Assembly (NCBI RefSeq): GCF_037975245.1
Contig: NC_092576.1
Span: forward strand, 16,141,111-16,205,110
DNA length: 64,000 nucleotides
Direction: 5' to 3'
Origin: Apostichopus japonicus
Lineage: Eukaryota > Echinodermata > Holothuroidea > Aspidochirotida > Stichopodidae
Shown: positions 1 through 13,007 of the stretch, piece by piece
Layout of the letters: each line of letters opens with the position of its first letter
How positions within the stretch are numbered: the first letter of the stretch is position 1
Notes under the pieces: model-generated
Seen by the model: the letters and a program-made list of their open reading frames with translations, nothing else
The model's database searches: none
What the model was told of the DNA's origin: nothing
Made by a program: the position numbers and the translations under genes

Positions 1-59
1 TTCAACAACGAAATTTCTGAATTACAAGCAAATACTTTTGGACAAGTATTGAAAGAACT
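1..59 (+). CDS. LRR exon (partial at window edge)
   Basis: Open from the first base in frame 1, reading FNNEISELQANTFGQVLKE plus two bases of a Leu codon. NNEISELQANTF fits the conserved half of an LRR. It ends in a consensus donor, GTAAGT, at 60-65, leaving phase 2. Confidence 0.55.
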
Positions 60-3000
60 GTAAGTAAAGTAACATTAAAATGATATTTTCATTCTCATTC
101 GTTCTCTAACGTTGTTAATCGTTAGTATTGATCTATCAACGTCAGTTGATTGTGTCACCATTAAGTCAAGATAAGGATTAATAAAATACAAATATTGAAA
201 TCTCTCCACTGTGTTTTATGCATGACACATTGTTGTTTAGGAACAGTCATTTTCATTAACTGCAAGTAAATTAAACTATGTTGCGTCCTGTTAGCAATAT
301 GAGCTTAAGCACTCTCCTTCTACCTCATATTCTGCATATGTGACCAATGTCAGAAAAAAATACATATTTCACTCGTAGACATAGAATAGACGTAGACAAC
401 TGGAATACATGCAACAGAGAGGTGAAAGTTAGATATAGTCATGTTCATACACAGGAAGTATTTACACCTTATATTTTTTCATTTGTTTTTCTTTGCGCTA
501 CAGTCATTTGTATGGCAATACCATTCCTAACCTGGATTTGGAATTTGTGTCAAACCATAGCGGACGTCTTACACTGTAAGATATCTACTAACCTTCATAT
601 ATTAAACAGCACAGTTCTAACGAGTCGAGTCCGTTTCAAGTCGAATAATTACCAGCTATATTTACAAGTTTGATTCAATTTTACGAAATAATATAGAATA
701 TAAACTCTCCCTCATTGCTACAGTCACCATTTCACTTTTATAAGTTTCCCAAAATGTGCATAATATTCCAACCTCTGGATATGTGTCGTCCGTATGTCAG
801 GAATCGTTTAACAATAATTTTTAACAAATTTATCAACTCAAGTTTAAAATGAGCAAATATAATTAATTTGCTGTGATTAACAGAAACTTTTTAAATGAAT
901 GGCTTTGCTTTGTGGTATTGTTCATAATATCTTTAAAGGCGATGCATAATTTCGACGTGCAGATTTCCTAACGTGTAATAATTCTGTTGTTTTTTCTTAA
1001 AGGTACGTTGCCTGTGACAAAATTCAATCCATTGAGGTCCCAACGTTTGAAGGATTTCAAACGAAAATGTAAAGATTAGAAAGTTTACTAATAAATAAAG
1101 CTAATTGTGTGACTGATTCATCTCCTGAAACATGCCTTGTGCGATAAGTTTGGTCCAATTTAAAGGATTTCAACGTTTCTAGGTGGTATATAATAGAGTG
1201 AGTTATTGATGTAAGCAGGTAAGTCCTTGTACAAATAAATTGTTTAATACCTGTGTTAGAAACATGGACATGACTGCAAATGATGCAGCTCCTGATGGCA
1301 TCTGCCATCTACAACTCCAACCAATAGCAGCTGTAAAATTACCCCATCCCCACCCCAACCGACCCCCTGTTCAAACTGTATACTAATTAACATTTAAGAA
1401 GTAAATTGTAATCCATTGTCTTCTTTTTTTCTCTCCAAAAGTGTATGCCTAAGCCAGGACTTTTCTTTCAACCTCAGTATTACCGAAACAACAGTTGTAG
1501 ATTCGTTAATGGCATCAGGATTTGAATGCAATTCCGGAGACGTGATATCGCACATATGTTCACCATGCAAGCAGGGATTTTACGGCAAAACAACTGGAGG
1601 ATGTCAACCATGTCCACCAGGTATAAGGCAATATATTTTTTAAGATTGATATGGGTGTGATTCAGTATCCAGTTGGCGCAGACGTCAACCGGGCATTGGA
1701 CCGGTGTACGCGACCAATAATGAACATTATCACTGAGATTCACTGCATTAGCAGGATTGCGAAATGTCGCATCCATAATTATTTGGTAAGTTGCGTGCTC
1801 CCATGAAGCTGATATCGTTACGCGAAATGACGCTGCAAACTGTCATTTCACATGATTTATACGCATAGCTTTAAACGCAAACGATTTCATATTCGTAAAA
1901 CTAGTTGTGGCCTTGACCTAAACATGCCGATGTACACAATTCAAAAATCAGAGTTACGACAATTGGTATCACATGTTTATTATGAATTAAAGTAAAATCA
2001 ATAACAAAATATGTTATCATTTTATTGGGTTATCTCCGTTATGTGCTAGTGATATAGTTAAAATGTTACTCCGGGATGGTAGCTAAGTCGAAAAGGGGAA
2101 TGCTGCTACGTTGCACTCAACAAAAATGTATGGTTTTCCGATCGGAGAGTCTCAAATTTCTCGCCAACGCTGTAACTTTCTTAACGACAACTCGACAGTT
2201 AGGGCAATGGACGCTGTTACCAAAGCTGTTATAAACAAAAGAACGATTAAGAATTTTAGTTTACTTTTTTTTTAATGTCGCAAACCTCTTCGTACGAAAT
2301 TTTCCCAGTCAATAGTGGTAAAAGCTGAACTCATATCAGCCGTGCAGTACGACATATTTGAAATTGAAAAAAAAGGTTATTAAAAAGAAAAACAGGAAGC
2401 TTCATAATGAACAAATGTCTAGTGAAGACGTTGCCACAATCCGTCCTTACCATATTCTACCCAAGACTGTAGTACATTCTACTCATAATGACAGAATTTC
2501 GGAGAAAATCTGCCTGTCTGTATCAGGTGTTAAATGATATGTCAGGTGTGTTATTTACGAACAGAAGAGATGGTAGAACACAAGAAAATGGGTTTTCTAT
2601 TTTAGAAGAAATACCATTGAGTCATCGCAGTTATATATCTTCTGTAACAATAATAATGTATGGAAAAAACCTTAGACCAACTAATTTTGATCTCATGTTA
2701 GACACACAGTTAGCCAGCTGGCTGTTATGAGGTTGCTCAATAACACGACATGTACCACGCTGTTCTACCATATTAAGTTCCTGCGAAGGAGTAGAACAGA
2801 AAAGCGATTCATAAATAGCTTGGACATAGATTTTCTTTTTGTTTCCACAGGAGGTTACTATCAAGACGATATTGCCAAAGTATCAAATATCCCAAACAAA
2901 GTAGAATGCAAGGAATGCAACGCGGGAACATACGTTCCCTTTGGTGAAGGAGTCAGCAGCGATGATTGCATCGTCTGTCCAGAAGGAACGAACAAAACTA

Positions 3001-3221
3001 TACACGCAGGATTCAGAGCCTGCTTCTGTATGGATGGTTATGCCAGGACTGACCGTTTTAATGTGTGTCAGATTTGCGAAAATGATGTTCTGGATTGTTA
3101 TGGAAAGGACTACAAGACATTAAGAAAGGGTTACTTTTGGAACTGGGAATATCCAGGAGCAAATCTCACTGAGTACAAAAGCTTTGTCGCCAACCTAATG
3201 ACAAAAAAGTTACGACTTGTG
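1..3221 (+). CDS. LRR and cysteine-rich (GCC2/GCC3-like) receptor-type gene, partial
   Basis: Gene-level entry. Four exons (<1-59, 1003-1068, 1442-1620, 2851 to about 3208-3221) join with matching phases (2, 2, 1) and GT-AG borders. The protein runs from leucine-rich repeats (pattern N-x-I-x-x-L-x-x-x-T-F) into a cap-like segment, then cysteine pairs of the type C-x2-C-x-x-G-x-Y, as in the GCC2/GCC3 (ephrin-receptor-like) module. It ends with a GYFWNW...NLTEYKSFVANL stretch. Such LRR plus GCC2/GCC3 proteins are usually extracellular parts of large membrane proteins in marine invertebrates; that is recalled family knowledge, not a search result. The signal peptide and earlier LRRs lie left of the window. 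I could not find exons after the fourth, so the membrane part is missing, or the gene is broken, or later introns are long. Function is otherwise unknown. Confidence 0.6.
1003..1068 (+). CDS. LRR exon of 66 bp (22 codons)
   Basis: The acceptor is TTTTTTCTTAAAG ending at 1002; the donor is GTAAAG at 1069. In the phase left by exon 1 the reading is YVACDKIQSIEVPTFEGFQTK, with the LRR spacing I-x-x-I-x-x-x-T-F. One exon per repeat is common in LRR genes. It hands on phase 2 to the exon at 1442. Confidence 0.5.
1442..1620 (+). CDS. LRR cap to cysteine-rich exon
   Basis: A pyrimidine-rich acceptor (cttctttttttctctccaaaag) ends at 1441 and the donor GTATAA starts at 1621. After an LRR-cap-like stretch (VCLSQDFSFNLSIT) comes FECNSGD...CSPCKQGFYGKTTG, then CQPCPPG, the CPPG signature that starts a GCC2/GCC3 unit. 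It ends in phase 1, completed by GA at the start of the next exon to give CPPG-GYYQDD. Confidence 0.6.
2851..3221 (+). CDS. GCC2/GCC3 cysteine-rich exon, 3' end uncertain
   Basis: The acceptor TTTTGTTTCCACAG ends at 2850. The reading is GYYQDDIAKV...ECKECNAGTYVP...DDCIVCPEGTNKTI...ACFCMDGYARTDRFNVCQICENDV, then GYFWNWEYPGANLTEYKSF. Cysteines come as C-x2-C and C-x-C pairs typical of tandem GCC2/GCC3 or EGF-like modules; NLT and NKT are possible glycosylation sites. The frame closes at TAG 3222-3224. The true exon end could be a GT at 3209, 3219 or 3221; none is a strong donor. Confidence 0.6.
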
Positions 3222-3224
3222 TAG

Positions 3225-4944
3225 TTAATGCGCTTCGGAGGGGGAAACGTCTTTTTAAGATCCGACCAAAACAAGTACCGTTGATTGACGATAAATGTAA
3301 TATCCAGACAGAGGAAAAGTTAACGTAATTAAAGATTTCGTAACAATTGTGACTAGTTCGTTAACATTTTTGGTAAATCTTTAAATGTTATTGTTATTTT
3401 AATTCAACTGTTAAATAGTTCAACTAGGATAGAAAAAAAAATAATGAAAATGTGTTTGTGCTGTTAAGTCCTTAGTCGTAAAATAATGACAATTTTGACG
3501 AAAGTAATCATGAGAGATATTATTTTATTTTGTTTTCAAATGTGCATACAAAGATCACCATATTTACTTTAAAGTTATTGATTGTAATTCCAAATATCAA
3601 AACATAAGTAACACAGTCATTTAAGCGATTGAGAATATCGATGATTTGTCTAAAGTAATGTGAACATTGTAAAATATTTACCGTAATTTATTTTGCTGAT
3701 TTAATGTAAATAATTACTATACTTCTTTCTGAAAGCATGAAAAATTAAAAGAAAATTTCGCATGAAAAATACCTTAAAATTATATTGAGACAATTGTGAA
3801 GTATTTACTAAATGCAATACGTGAAATGACTTGCAAGTAATGTCAAATACTCAATTTATTTTAACCAGACGATTTATCTCACTTCAATCATAAACGTGTT
3901 GCTTAATGGTATGCAAATTTAAATGTGATAAACAGCACAAGCTAAGGGTAACGTTGCACGAATTACTCTCAGTCTCTATTTACAACTTCTTACTTTAATT
4001 ATACACATTTTTGATAACAATTATGTTAAATGATTCACAACCAGACATAGGTTTCTTTATATCCTAGTGCGACATATATAAACAGTCTCTGTCGCAAATT
4101 CTGAAAGCAAATATGCTGTTTTAAACTTATACCAGCGATAAGGCCTTTGCAGAATATGGCCATCTACACACGCAAAGCGTATTTACATTAAAACGTTTAC
4201 ATTTTACAATTTAATGCAATTGAATTCTTGATAATACATGCGTCATATCTATAATACTAATAACCGGACAAGCTACTCGGGTCAACATACCATATTCTTT
4301 TCCAAAATCGTCTTCTCTTACAGATTCAATCTAGGTACTCTGCTATAAAACTCACCCAAATCGGCGCCTGCGGTGGTTTCTTTTAGATTTCATGAAGTCC
4401 TTGGAAGTGTTTCCCAGACTTTTAGATACGAGTTGTTGTTAATTATTAAGATGTCTCCTCTGACTTATTCTTCACGAAACAATGACATCTTTAAAGTCGT
4501 GTCTGGGGAATTTCTGCTTGGAGCAACACATTTAACCATAGTAATGATAATGCGATGTAGAGATTCCAGCTATGATTAAATTACAAAAGTATATTCCCAC
4601 AACAATAAATCTTCCCTCCCGATCTGTCAACATTAATTTTGTTAACCAAGGACGATAAAGTCGCTCGTCAATGTTAATGCGTATTGCACAGAGATGGAAG
4701 CAAGTTGACGTGATTGCTTTAATACTACCTGTAGCAAAGCATTCAACACATGCGATCAGAAACCGCATTGCTCCATATATTCTCAACCGAATGCCGAACA
4801 GTCACATTTTTCTTTTCACAAGAATGATATTGTTTATATGGAATTCATGGCGTAGCTAATAATAAAGTTTAATGAATTTAAACTTTTTTATGGTCGTTTC
4901 TTACTAAGTAAATGATGACGAGATGTGATGAGATTTTAGCCAAG
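3225..4944. other. No recognisable gene
   Basis: AT-rich sequence with no splice-bounded coding stretch that I can relate to the upstream gene. Open frames here are short and lack domain-like composition. Later exons of the LRR gene would be expected in this direction but were not found. Confidence 0.5.
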
Positions 4945-4951
4945 AGATATA

Positions 4952-5049
<98 letters not shown>

Positions 5050-5088
5050 TATATATAATAATAATATATATAATAATATATGTATATC
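4945..5088. repeat. (AT)n microsatellite
   Basis: About 100 bp of almost pure AT dinucleotide, followed by a degenerate tail of ATA/ATAATA units to about 5088. Confidence 0.95.
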
Positions 5089-7867
5089 TTTGTGAAAGAT
5101 TCTGTAGCGTTGTGGTGTGTTATGTTATACCACAGGCATTTTTAACTGAATTCAACCATTTGGAATTAATGGAAACAAATATTCTACACTGTTAGCATAT
5201 CTCAGCATCGCAGCTCTTAGTAAGGGTGCTGGATAGAGATGTTTTTTTTTCCAGATATAAAATCGTTAGAAGAAATTATGATTCAACATTAAAGATGATT
5301 TTACTCTTACATTAAAGCTTTTCTGAAATCAACCTGCTTACTTTCTGATACATTATGTTAGCAAAATGATACTCATACTTCGTTTATTATTAACATTTTG
5401 TCAGCAAGAAGTCAATACGAAGAGGAAATTAACGTTGTAGTTATTGCAAAGGCAAGGAAACGGCGTCATGTGTGTTATGTATAGTCCTGTGTACCTCGCT
5501 AGTAACAGAGAAATACAACAACACGTGGTTTTAATTGCACAAGTATTCGGGAGCCGGTACCAACTAGCTCAGATTAAAAGAATACAACTAGTATTTATAC
5601 CCAGCCATGACCTGTCCCATTTGTGTTTCTGTTTTAAAAGCAAGGAGAATATTATACATCATCATTGTTCTGATTTTCGATCTTGTGACTGGCTTAGACC
5701 GTACAGCATTCTGACCCATCAGTATAACGTTGTACAATTGTTGTTTTAATTGCGCATTATATTCCTAAAGGTTATTGCCTTGCTGTGGACATGTGACATA
5801 ACTAGAAATTGTTCACTTAAATTTATATGTATCTGATTCCAAAGCGATGTTCGTATGCGGTATCAATTGTGCAATCTGGAGTTATTGACGACTTGTTGTA
5901 AACATTTTGTGTAGGCGTTTAAGAGACTTGTCGACATGATGATGAATCATAAAGTCAAAAACCCTATATAGTACTAATCGACTCCTGTTAAATATGATAA
6001 ATATAATGTTCACGATATAATAATAGGATAAAAGTACTACTTATCCAATAGTCCAGGCCCTGCAATGTAAAACCAACATCATCCTCACAATATCATATAT
6101 GCTGAATGCTACCAACTCGAATGGACTGTGCCGACAGCACCATTACCAAGTGAAATCGAGCACGGTGAAATCAGTTACATCCCATCGAGTCCTTTCAAGA
6201 AATCATTGCAAACACCTGTAAATCAATTTTAACGTGAGTCAAAACAAGCACTGATCGCTAACAGAAAACAGTCGTTCAGTGTGCGTTAATCAGTCATTTA
6301 CTGTGTAAAACCCAGTTTCTCGATAACTGATGTCGACGACCTTCATTACTAAGGATTCACGACAATAATGACGTCACGTCATTTTCAGAATCTGTCGGTC
6401 CGTTTGTGTGTTGCATTGGTTGTATATAGCAGTGCGACGTGGTAGGTTTGTTAATATAACAGATAATCAGCCGCGAGGATGATCAGAGTGTGTCATGTCT
6501 GATCGATGCCTGATCGGCTCCTGCAGGTTAGCAAAAAACAAATTATTAAACAAAACAGACAATCCATTTTTGTAATAAGGTTGTAATAATAGTAGGCAGA
6601 CAAGCAAAATATTCAGAAAGGGAGCTTCAATACTTACACATAATTTGGAGGCTGCCCCGGACGTGACAATCCCACCCTCCCATGGAGAGACCAGTAGCTA
6701 AAAAAAAAGATTAAAGAAAATAATTCTTCCCGGTAGCTGGGCTGGGCTGTTCCTCGGAAGAGAACTGTTCTCCCGGAGTTTTACTCACAAGCACTCTAGC
6801 CACCAACTTCCTAAACAAGGGGCCACTCCCTCGTAATTTTGTTTTTGCCTTTTTTTTAATGAAATTATGCTAAAACCTTATTAGAGATGAATATACTTGA
6901 CGTATTATTATTTTGTTTTTTCTGTCTCCTTTCTCCCAAAGGGTGTGTATTACATAATCTTTCAACTTTGGAATCAAGATGACGAGACGTTAATCACTAT
7001 CATGGCTAAGAACTGTACTATCAACTGATTGCTGACGCAATCATTTGACCGTTTGGATGTATGATGTAACTCTTTTTAAGAATAACATCACCGGACATAC
7101 CGTATTTCGTTATGTCATTAGCACAAACAAATAGGCATATTATTTCATTGATAGTTAAAAATGACCATAGATAAGGGACAAATGTTTCCGTACGCCATTT
7201 TCCGATTTTTCTTTGGAAAGCCATAGGGTAAAGACAAATCTGACGACGAAACAGTGGCACCGAGTACACAAAAGAAGGCCAGCTAAACGATTATTCATTC
7301 ACAATTAATTACATGTACCAGCTCTTTGTGTGTGTTGTAGTGTTAACTTCTTGTATAGGTACCGTACCACAATTAGAGTAGTGTTCGTCCGCTCGAAAGG
7401 TTAACCATTGTCAGAGAAAAGAGGTAAAAGTACTGTACCTAAGGTAATGCTTGTTTAAGCATGTTATCAGTTACTGTCATTATTTGTTCTGCCTATGAAA
7501 GAGCATAATTTAAGGTACAGATGGTGGGAAAATAGGGAGGATCGAAGGTGATATAAAACATTTTAGAAATTCTTTGGTTAAATGTTGATATTACTCCGAG
7601 CAAGCATATGGAAAAATGGGGGTTCAGTATGCTAAACTTGCTCCTCTTCTAGCTCAAAATCTTAAAGGTCATGGTATAGAAGTTTGCAAGTGCCATGATA
7701 GGCCAAGTTCTCAGCTATCATGTGGTGGGTAGGATACACCAGTTGAAAACTTTTATCTATGCTTTGGCAGGTCGTGAAAGTAACCAGTTTAGTTTGTAAG
7801 TCAATGGAACAAATAATTGTGGTGCGAGACCTATAGGCATAAACAGAGACCAAAATTTTGATATCCT
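5089..7867. other. No recognisable gene
   Basis: No domain, tRNA or clear element. Open frames up to about 100 codons (e.g. 5444-5749) have no family resemblance and no supporting splice or promoter signals. Confidence 0.45.
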
Positions 7868-8245
7868 AATAAACCAAGATTGGTATGAGTTAAAGTGAAG
7901 TTTTTCCCTCGGAATGAGTACGATTACAAAAAAAGTAAACAGAGATCAGATTTGTATTTTACGAGTATAACAACGTGACTACGGTTACAAGTAGAATTTT
8001 TCATTTGTATGAGTACGATTACAAATTCTAAACATAGATCAGACTTGTGTTATAGAAGTAAAACAACATTGGTACGAGTAAAAGTAGGAATTTCCCTTGG
8101 TATGAGTACGATTACAAATCATAAACAGAGATAACATTTGTGTTAAACTATAATAAAAACAGAATTAGTACGAGTAAAAGTAAGTATTTCCCTTGGTATG
8201 AGTACGATTAAAAATCATAAACACAGATCGGATTTATGTTGCCAG
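7868..8245. repeat. Tandem repeat, about 95-bp unit, nearly 4 copies
   Basis: The phrase GAGTACGATTA recurs near 7915, 8010, 8105 and 8199. Each copy is followed by a diverged version of aaacagagatcagatttgtg and preceded by a version of agtaaaagtaggaatttccc. The spacing is 94-95 bp. Confidence 0.85.
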
Positions 8246-8613
8246 TACATGCAACTTTGTTGTAGTGTGAGTACAATGACGGACACACTGCAATTGTAAT
8301 GAGGAATATTTAATCACAGACAGTTAACTAAGGAAAATTAGACAAAAGCGATAGCTAGAAAAATTAATGTTGTACTTGAATATTAAGAAAACATCTGGAA
8401 AAAGTGATAACTGTTGGTCTTATGTACTTGCAAAAGCAAGACAAGCATGTTTCCCACCACGTTGGCAGTACATCTGATTACATGGTTTTTTTTTGCAGGC
8501 ATATTAAACGTTTTTTTTGGGGGGGGGGCGGGGGGAAACTTGTAAAGTTAAAACTGAAGTATCAAATATTAAGTTTTTGCGGACTAGCATTGTAAAATGC
8601 TATAAGAACAATC

Positions 8614-8735
8614 TGTAGCGATGCTGTACATGATGATAGGTTACTATGATACTGTGTAAATAAATAATTGCAAGATGTAGCGATACTGTGCATGAAATTA
8701 GGCAACAATGAAAATGTGTAAATAAATTATTACAA
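8614..8735. repeat. Two tandem copies of a 62-bp unit
   Basis: tgtagcgat(g/a)ctgt(a/g)catga occurs at 8614 and 8676, and tgtgtaaataaat follows in both copies. Confidence 0.75.
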
Positions 8736-9118
8736 GGCAGCCTTTTGTTTAAGATGCTATAATGATGGTAATGTAAATATTTTCAAGAGGCAGTACTAAA
8801 CAATGAACTCAATAGATTTTTTTGTGTTCTCATATTTTTTGGCTGCATTTTGCCAACACTTATGTATGCTTTTTCCATGTTTCAAAGATAGTAAGTTTTG
8901 GATGTCTTATTTACGATAATTTCAACATTAAAATGGGAAGTAAGAACATAGACAGTATGTTATAATCATAGCAGAGTGTAACAAGAATCAACACCGAGCA
9001 ACTACTAATATATGCCTCATTAGCCTAATATTAGAATATGCTTAACGAATCAACGTACGACTGCACAACCCAGTAACCATGCAAAACTGAGCTGCGTGCG
9101 TTATGTGAGCAGGTGAGT

Positions 9119-9495
9119 GTTGTTCTGAATAGTATTTGAGGTCAGGTAACCTGGTCACTATGAATATACTTTGTTGGAGGTAATGGGCGTGACTATAGCT
9201 TCATCGCTTACCATATAGGTATAGCATAGTCTCCACAGCCGTTGTAGTTTGTGGTAAACCTGTGTTTTCGTCGGGGTTTATACATGGTTAAGTGGGATTC
9301 GTCCTTGAGTCTCCCCACGAAAGGTTCCCGGTATATTGTAGTATTTTCGACCCTTGGTCATCCTCGACGTATGCAGTGGTGAAACCGTAATAGTTAAAAC
9401 CTGGCTAGAAACGGACCAGCTATTTTCAAACGCTGTAAATAACAATCAGGTTTACACAAACCTACTCCAAATCCGTGTCGTTATTTGATCTAACA
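9119..9495 (+). mobile_element. Possible solo LTR with primer-binding-like remnant
   Basis: A block of higher complexity starts TGTT and ends TAACA (TG...CA borders). Just beyond it is tttggtgccgaacgtagc at about 9514, which resembles the TGGTGCC-type leader next to a primer-binding site in Ty3/gypsy-like elements. No second LTR, gag or pol is present, so this is a lead only. Confidence 0.2.
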
Positions 9496-10319
9496 CCATT
9501 TACCTGATCCCGCTTTGGTGCCGAACGTAGCAATCTGAGGGTGGCTGTTGGCAGCTATTACTAAAATCCAACCCACCCGTGACATTCTTACTGAGTATCG
9601 CAATTCAAGAATCATTATTTGATTCCTTGTTAAACCTTATTCTTGTTCTTTATTATTGTTCTTTAATATAATTGTAATTTTCTTTTGTTTTCCTTCTTGC
9701 CATGTTTCCATCAGTAAGGAAGTTTACCTTCATGGTATAGGCGAGTACTGATAATTACACAGTATGTGGTAATGGCGCACATCGTGTGACCTGTAACTCT
9801 CAGAACACATCGTCCAAGGATGTTCGATACATAATGGAATGTGTGTAACTATATGATATTCTTGCAGTGGTTATAGAAATGTTAGAAGAATCTAGCGATG
9901 TTTGAGTTGTTAACCGCAGAGAATTTCAACCAATATAAATCATAACGGTGGAGTTGGATCAAACGGCCATTCAAGCACACTATCAGTAAAGTTCTATTCA
10001 CAATTTGGTAAATATATTTTAAAGTCGTCAAGATTTATGAGTGATTCATTGTATAGCTCAAATTGCTCTGATATTTAACCTATTGTACCACGGAGGCTGT
10101 ATGATGATTCCAGAACCCGTGTCGATCAGTTTATTGTTCTACTCAACAAATGAGAGCAAATAACAAACACCTTATATATTACACATAACAAATGGAGAAA
10201 GAGAGCGCTCCGCTGGAACTGACCCATACAACCTTTTTAATAAAACTGCTGTGCGTGGTAGGTAGTCCCTCTTTTTAAGATTTTTGTTAAAAATAACCAT
10301 GATTGTTCCTGCTTGTTGG

Positions 10320-10418
10320 TATACATGTTACACGCTACGCAAACCATAAAATAACTGACCAAGCTTTTTCCTTCTTTCTACTTTACCTCTTTGTATACAT
10401 GTTACACGCTACGCAAAC
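10320..10418. repeat. 25-bp exact direct repeat, 74 bp apart
   Basis: tatacatgttacacgctacg, extending to ...caaac, occurs at 10320 and again at 10394. Confidence 0.85.
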
Positions 10419-12235
10419 GATTTTAAGTTCGGCCGTTTATAGCGAGACAGGGTTACAATTAGTGTGGGAATTAATCATAATAGTAAACGATGTAGCGAAA
10501 ATTCAAAATAAAAATGTATAGGAATCACAATTTCGGTGTTTTGTTGTCAAAGCATTTCAAAACAGTTTTAAGCAATAAATTAAAAAAATATCATCCAAGG
10601 TGTTGCGACGAGCCAGAGAATTGTTTATTAATTTTATTATGAAAATGTGCATACAATTTTCTTGTATATATTTCCCCTGGCTCCTTCCCTATCTTCCCCG
10701 GGGGTTTTAAATGACCTCGGATATAGCGGTTGTTGACTTATCTGAACCTCTTCTTCTCCTTTTTTGGGGAGGGGGTGGCGGAGGGGGTTAGTTACATCCT
10801 CTATTTTGTGACTTGAAGCATTATTAAGTTTTAAATTGACAGCATCCAAATACTTACTACTATTCTCCCATATTTATAAGTTACTGGATTCTGGATATAA
10901 GTTGAAATATGAATCAAGGAGTTCACCTTAAAGACGAGACAAACTTAAAATATATTATTCGTCTTTGAATCTCATTTAAGGGATGAAAAGACTGATAATT
11001 AATTAGTGTATATCAGATAATTTGTAAAAGATCCCTTCTTCATAGCTTGTTTTAATTTTTGAGTTATAAAATGTCACAGTTTAAACCACAGTTATTTCTT
11101 TTGGCGCTCCATAGTTCTAAACCAATATACGTCAGATAGCTTTCAACCAGAGAATCTTAGCAGACGCCAGTTTAACAGCTAAAGAAGGGGATTATCGTTC
11201 GCTATTAACAATGAGCTGTTTTGAGATTGAAATAACCACAAACCTTCCTCTCCTTTAGAGATAACGGTTCCTTTTCGAGATAAGAAGTAGTTTGACTTAC
11301 TAATATATTCGACTTTATTTCATATTCAATCTTTGGCAATCGTAGCATATATTACAAAAGTAAAATTCTTCTTGACTAGTGCCCTAAACCCAGGTGGACC
11401 TCTGCCCTGGTTTTATTCTAATCTAGTAATCTGCTGTCTAGTCATTACGTCTTCCTGCAATAAGATCAAGAGCGATCTTTATATCAAGATTATCTACATT
11501 CAAGACACTATAATATTTACTGTTTGAAAGTAAAATGTGTTGTGAGCAGCTAAACAGCATCGTCGAGCCTGACAAAAATGCGGTATAACTACATGTCCAG
11601 TCCGCATGAATGGAGTGTGTCACTGTAAATCTCAAATTGGTATATAGAACGTGGTCAAAACAGGATTATACTTGTCCTGTTATTCTATGTGAGTTTTAAG
11701 TACAACCAATGTCAAAGTCAATAATTATAGATCTTAGGAGAAATACTCATTATTGGTTCTAATACTTTGATTTACTTTGTTTGTAATCGCATAATCGTGA
11801 GCCTGTATGGCCCGATTACTGGAAGGAACACCCTATACACGGCATAAATCCCACCTGCCTCATCGCCCTCCCCCCTCCCCCTCTACACCCACCCTACCTC
11901 CCTACGCCTCATCTGCATGCTTGGGACGTAACACCCCAATAAGGTCGCTCCATGCATGGTGATGGCGTTCGAAAATGAGTTACAAACTGAGAGACACGAT
12001 AGATCTACATAAAATGTACGTCACTTTGTTGTCGTAAACACTGAACATGGAAGTAACACAGGAAAGTAATTCTATGGAGACCCAATGACGGTTAGTCTAT
12101 CCGTTGCCAATACGAATTCCATATATTAAAGCTAACAGAGTTCAAGCCCTATCACAACCGTATTATTTTTCAACCGTACTGCTTCAGTCACATCCAATCA
12201 ATCTTTGTTTTATTAGCACCTCGTTTGCAGCAAGG

Positions 12236-12371
12236 ATGTTTGTTGCGTTCCTGTTTCTTTCCATGATTAGAGCTTTGGCTGCGGGGTCAGATAGTTCCCT
12301 TCTGCACAGGTTACATATGGAAGAAGCTACGTCGAGTAGTGAAGATAAACCGTGTCAGCTAAAAATTGCTG
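12236..12371 (+). CDS. First exon of a secreted or membrane protein (signal peptide)
   Basis: ATG at 12236 opens a 45-codon exon ending in a consensus donor (G|GTAAGTG at 12372), phase 1. The first 16 residues (MFVAFLFLSMIRALAA) form a hydrophobic signal peptide with a plausible cleavage after Ala. Then comes a hydrophilic Ser/Glu-rich stretch (SSLLHRLHMEEATSSSEDK) with one Cys before the donor. The ATG follows an acceptor-like TCGTTTGCAG, so the exon may begin there within a 5' UTR intron. I do not recognise the family and found no continuing exon. Confidence 0.35.
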
Positions 12372-13007
12372 GTAAGTGTAAAATAACCGATTTGGGAAGT
12401 GAAATGTGCTGATTCAAACCAAACTGAACGTGTGAAATGATACTCGTAGAGTTGGTTTTAAATGTGATGACAACGCAAAATAATTTATTTATTTTGATGG
12501 TGGAAAATGGCATGAAAAAAATAAAAAGTCATCATTATTGCCCCAAATGTTCTAGAAATACAGATAACAGTGATTCATTCCTAATCTTCGAGAACATTGC
12601 AAGACTACACTCAAGCTTCGTTCTGACATGCTAGAGTTTTGGATGAACACTGATGATCTCGAGAGGGCTGACAACATGAATATATTTCGTCCTCCGTCGG
12701 TAGGTTAGCATTCTTCTAACTAACATACCAGCGGAAGTTATATATATTTGTCAGGTTAAGACTCTTGCTTGATAAAGGAATAACTGAATGTTACCATTAT
12801 AGGCTTAGTCATAGGCGTAGGAGGCGGAGGAAAGGGGCTGGGGCTGCAGTCCCCTCCCAACCTGAAAAACCATATATTATTAGCACTGATTAGTTTCTTA
12901 CTTCTTGGTATGTGACATAGCAAGTCTTAAGTTATATCTAAGTTTGTTTGTTTTTTTTTTTTCTCTTCGTTATAAGCCATATATTTTAGGAAGCAGGACA
13001 CTTCGCC
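12372..13007. other. No recognisable gene
   Basis: Would be the first intron of the candidate gene at 12236 if that gene is real. No acceptor followed by a convincing phase-1 continuation was recognised. Confidence 0.35.

Larger units (their letters stand above)
8736..12235. other. No recognisable gene; weak LTR lead inside
   Basis: Apart from the possible LTR at 9119-9495 and the direct repeat at 10320-10418, nothing coding is recognisable. C-rich tracts occur around 11860-11910. Confidence 0.45.
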
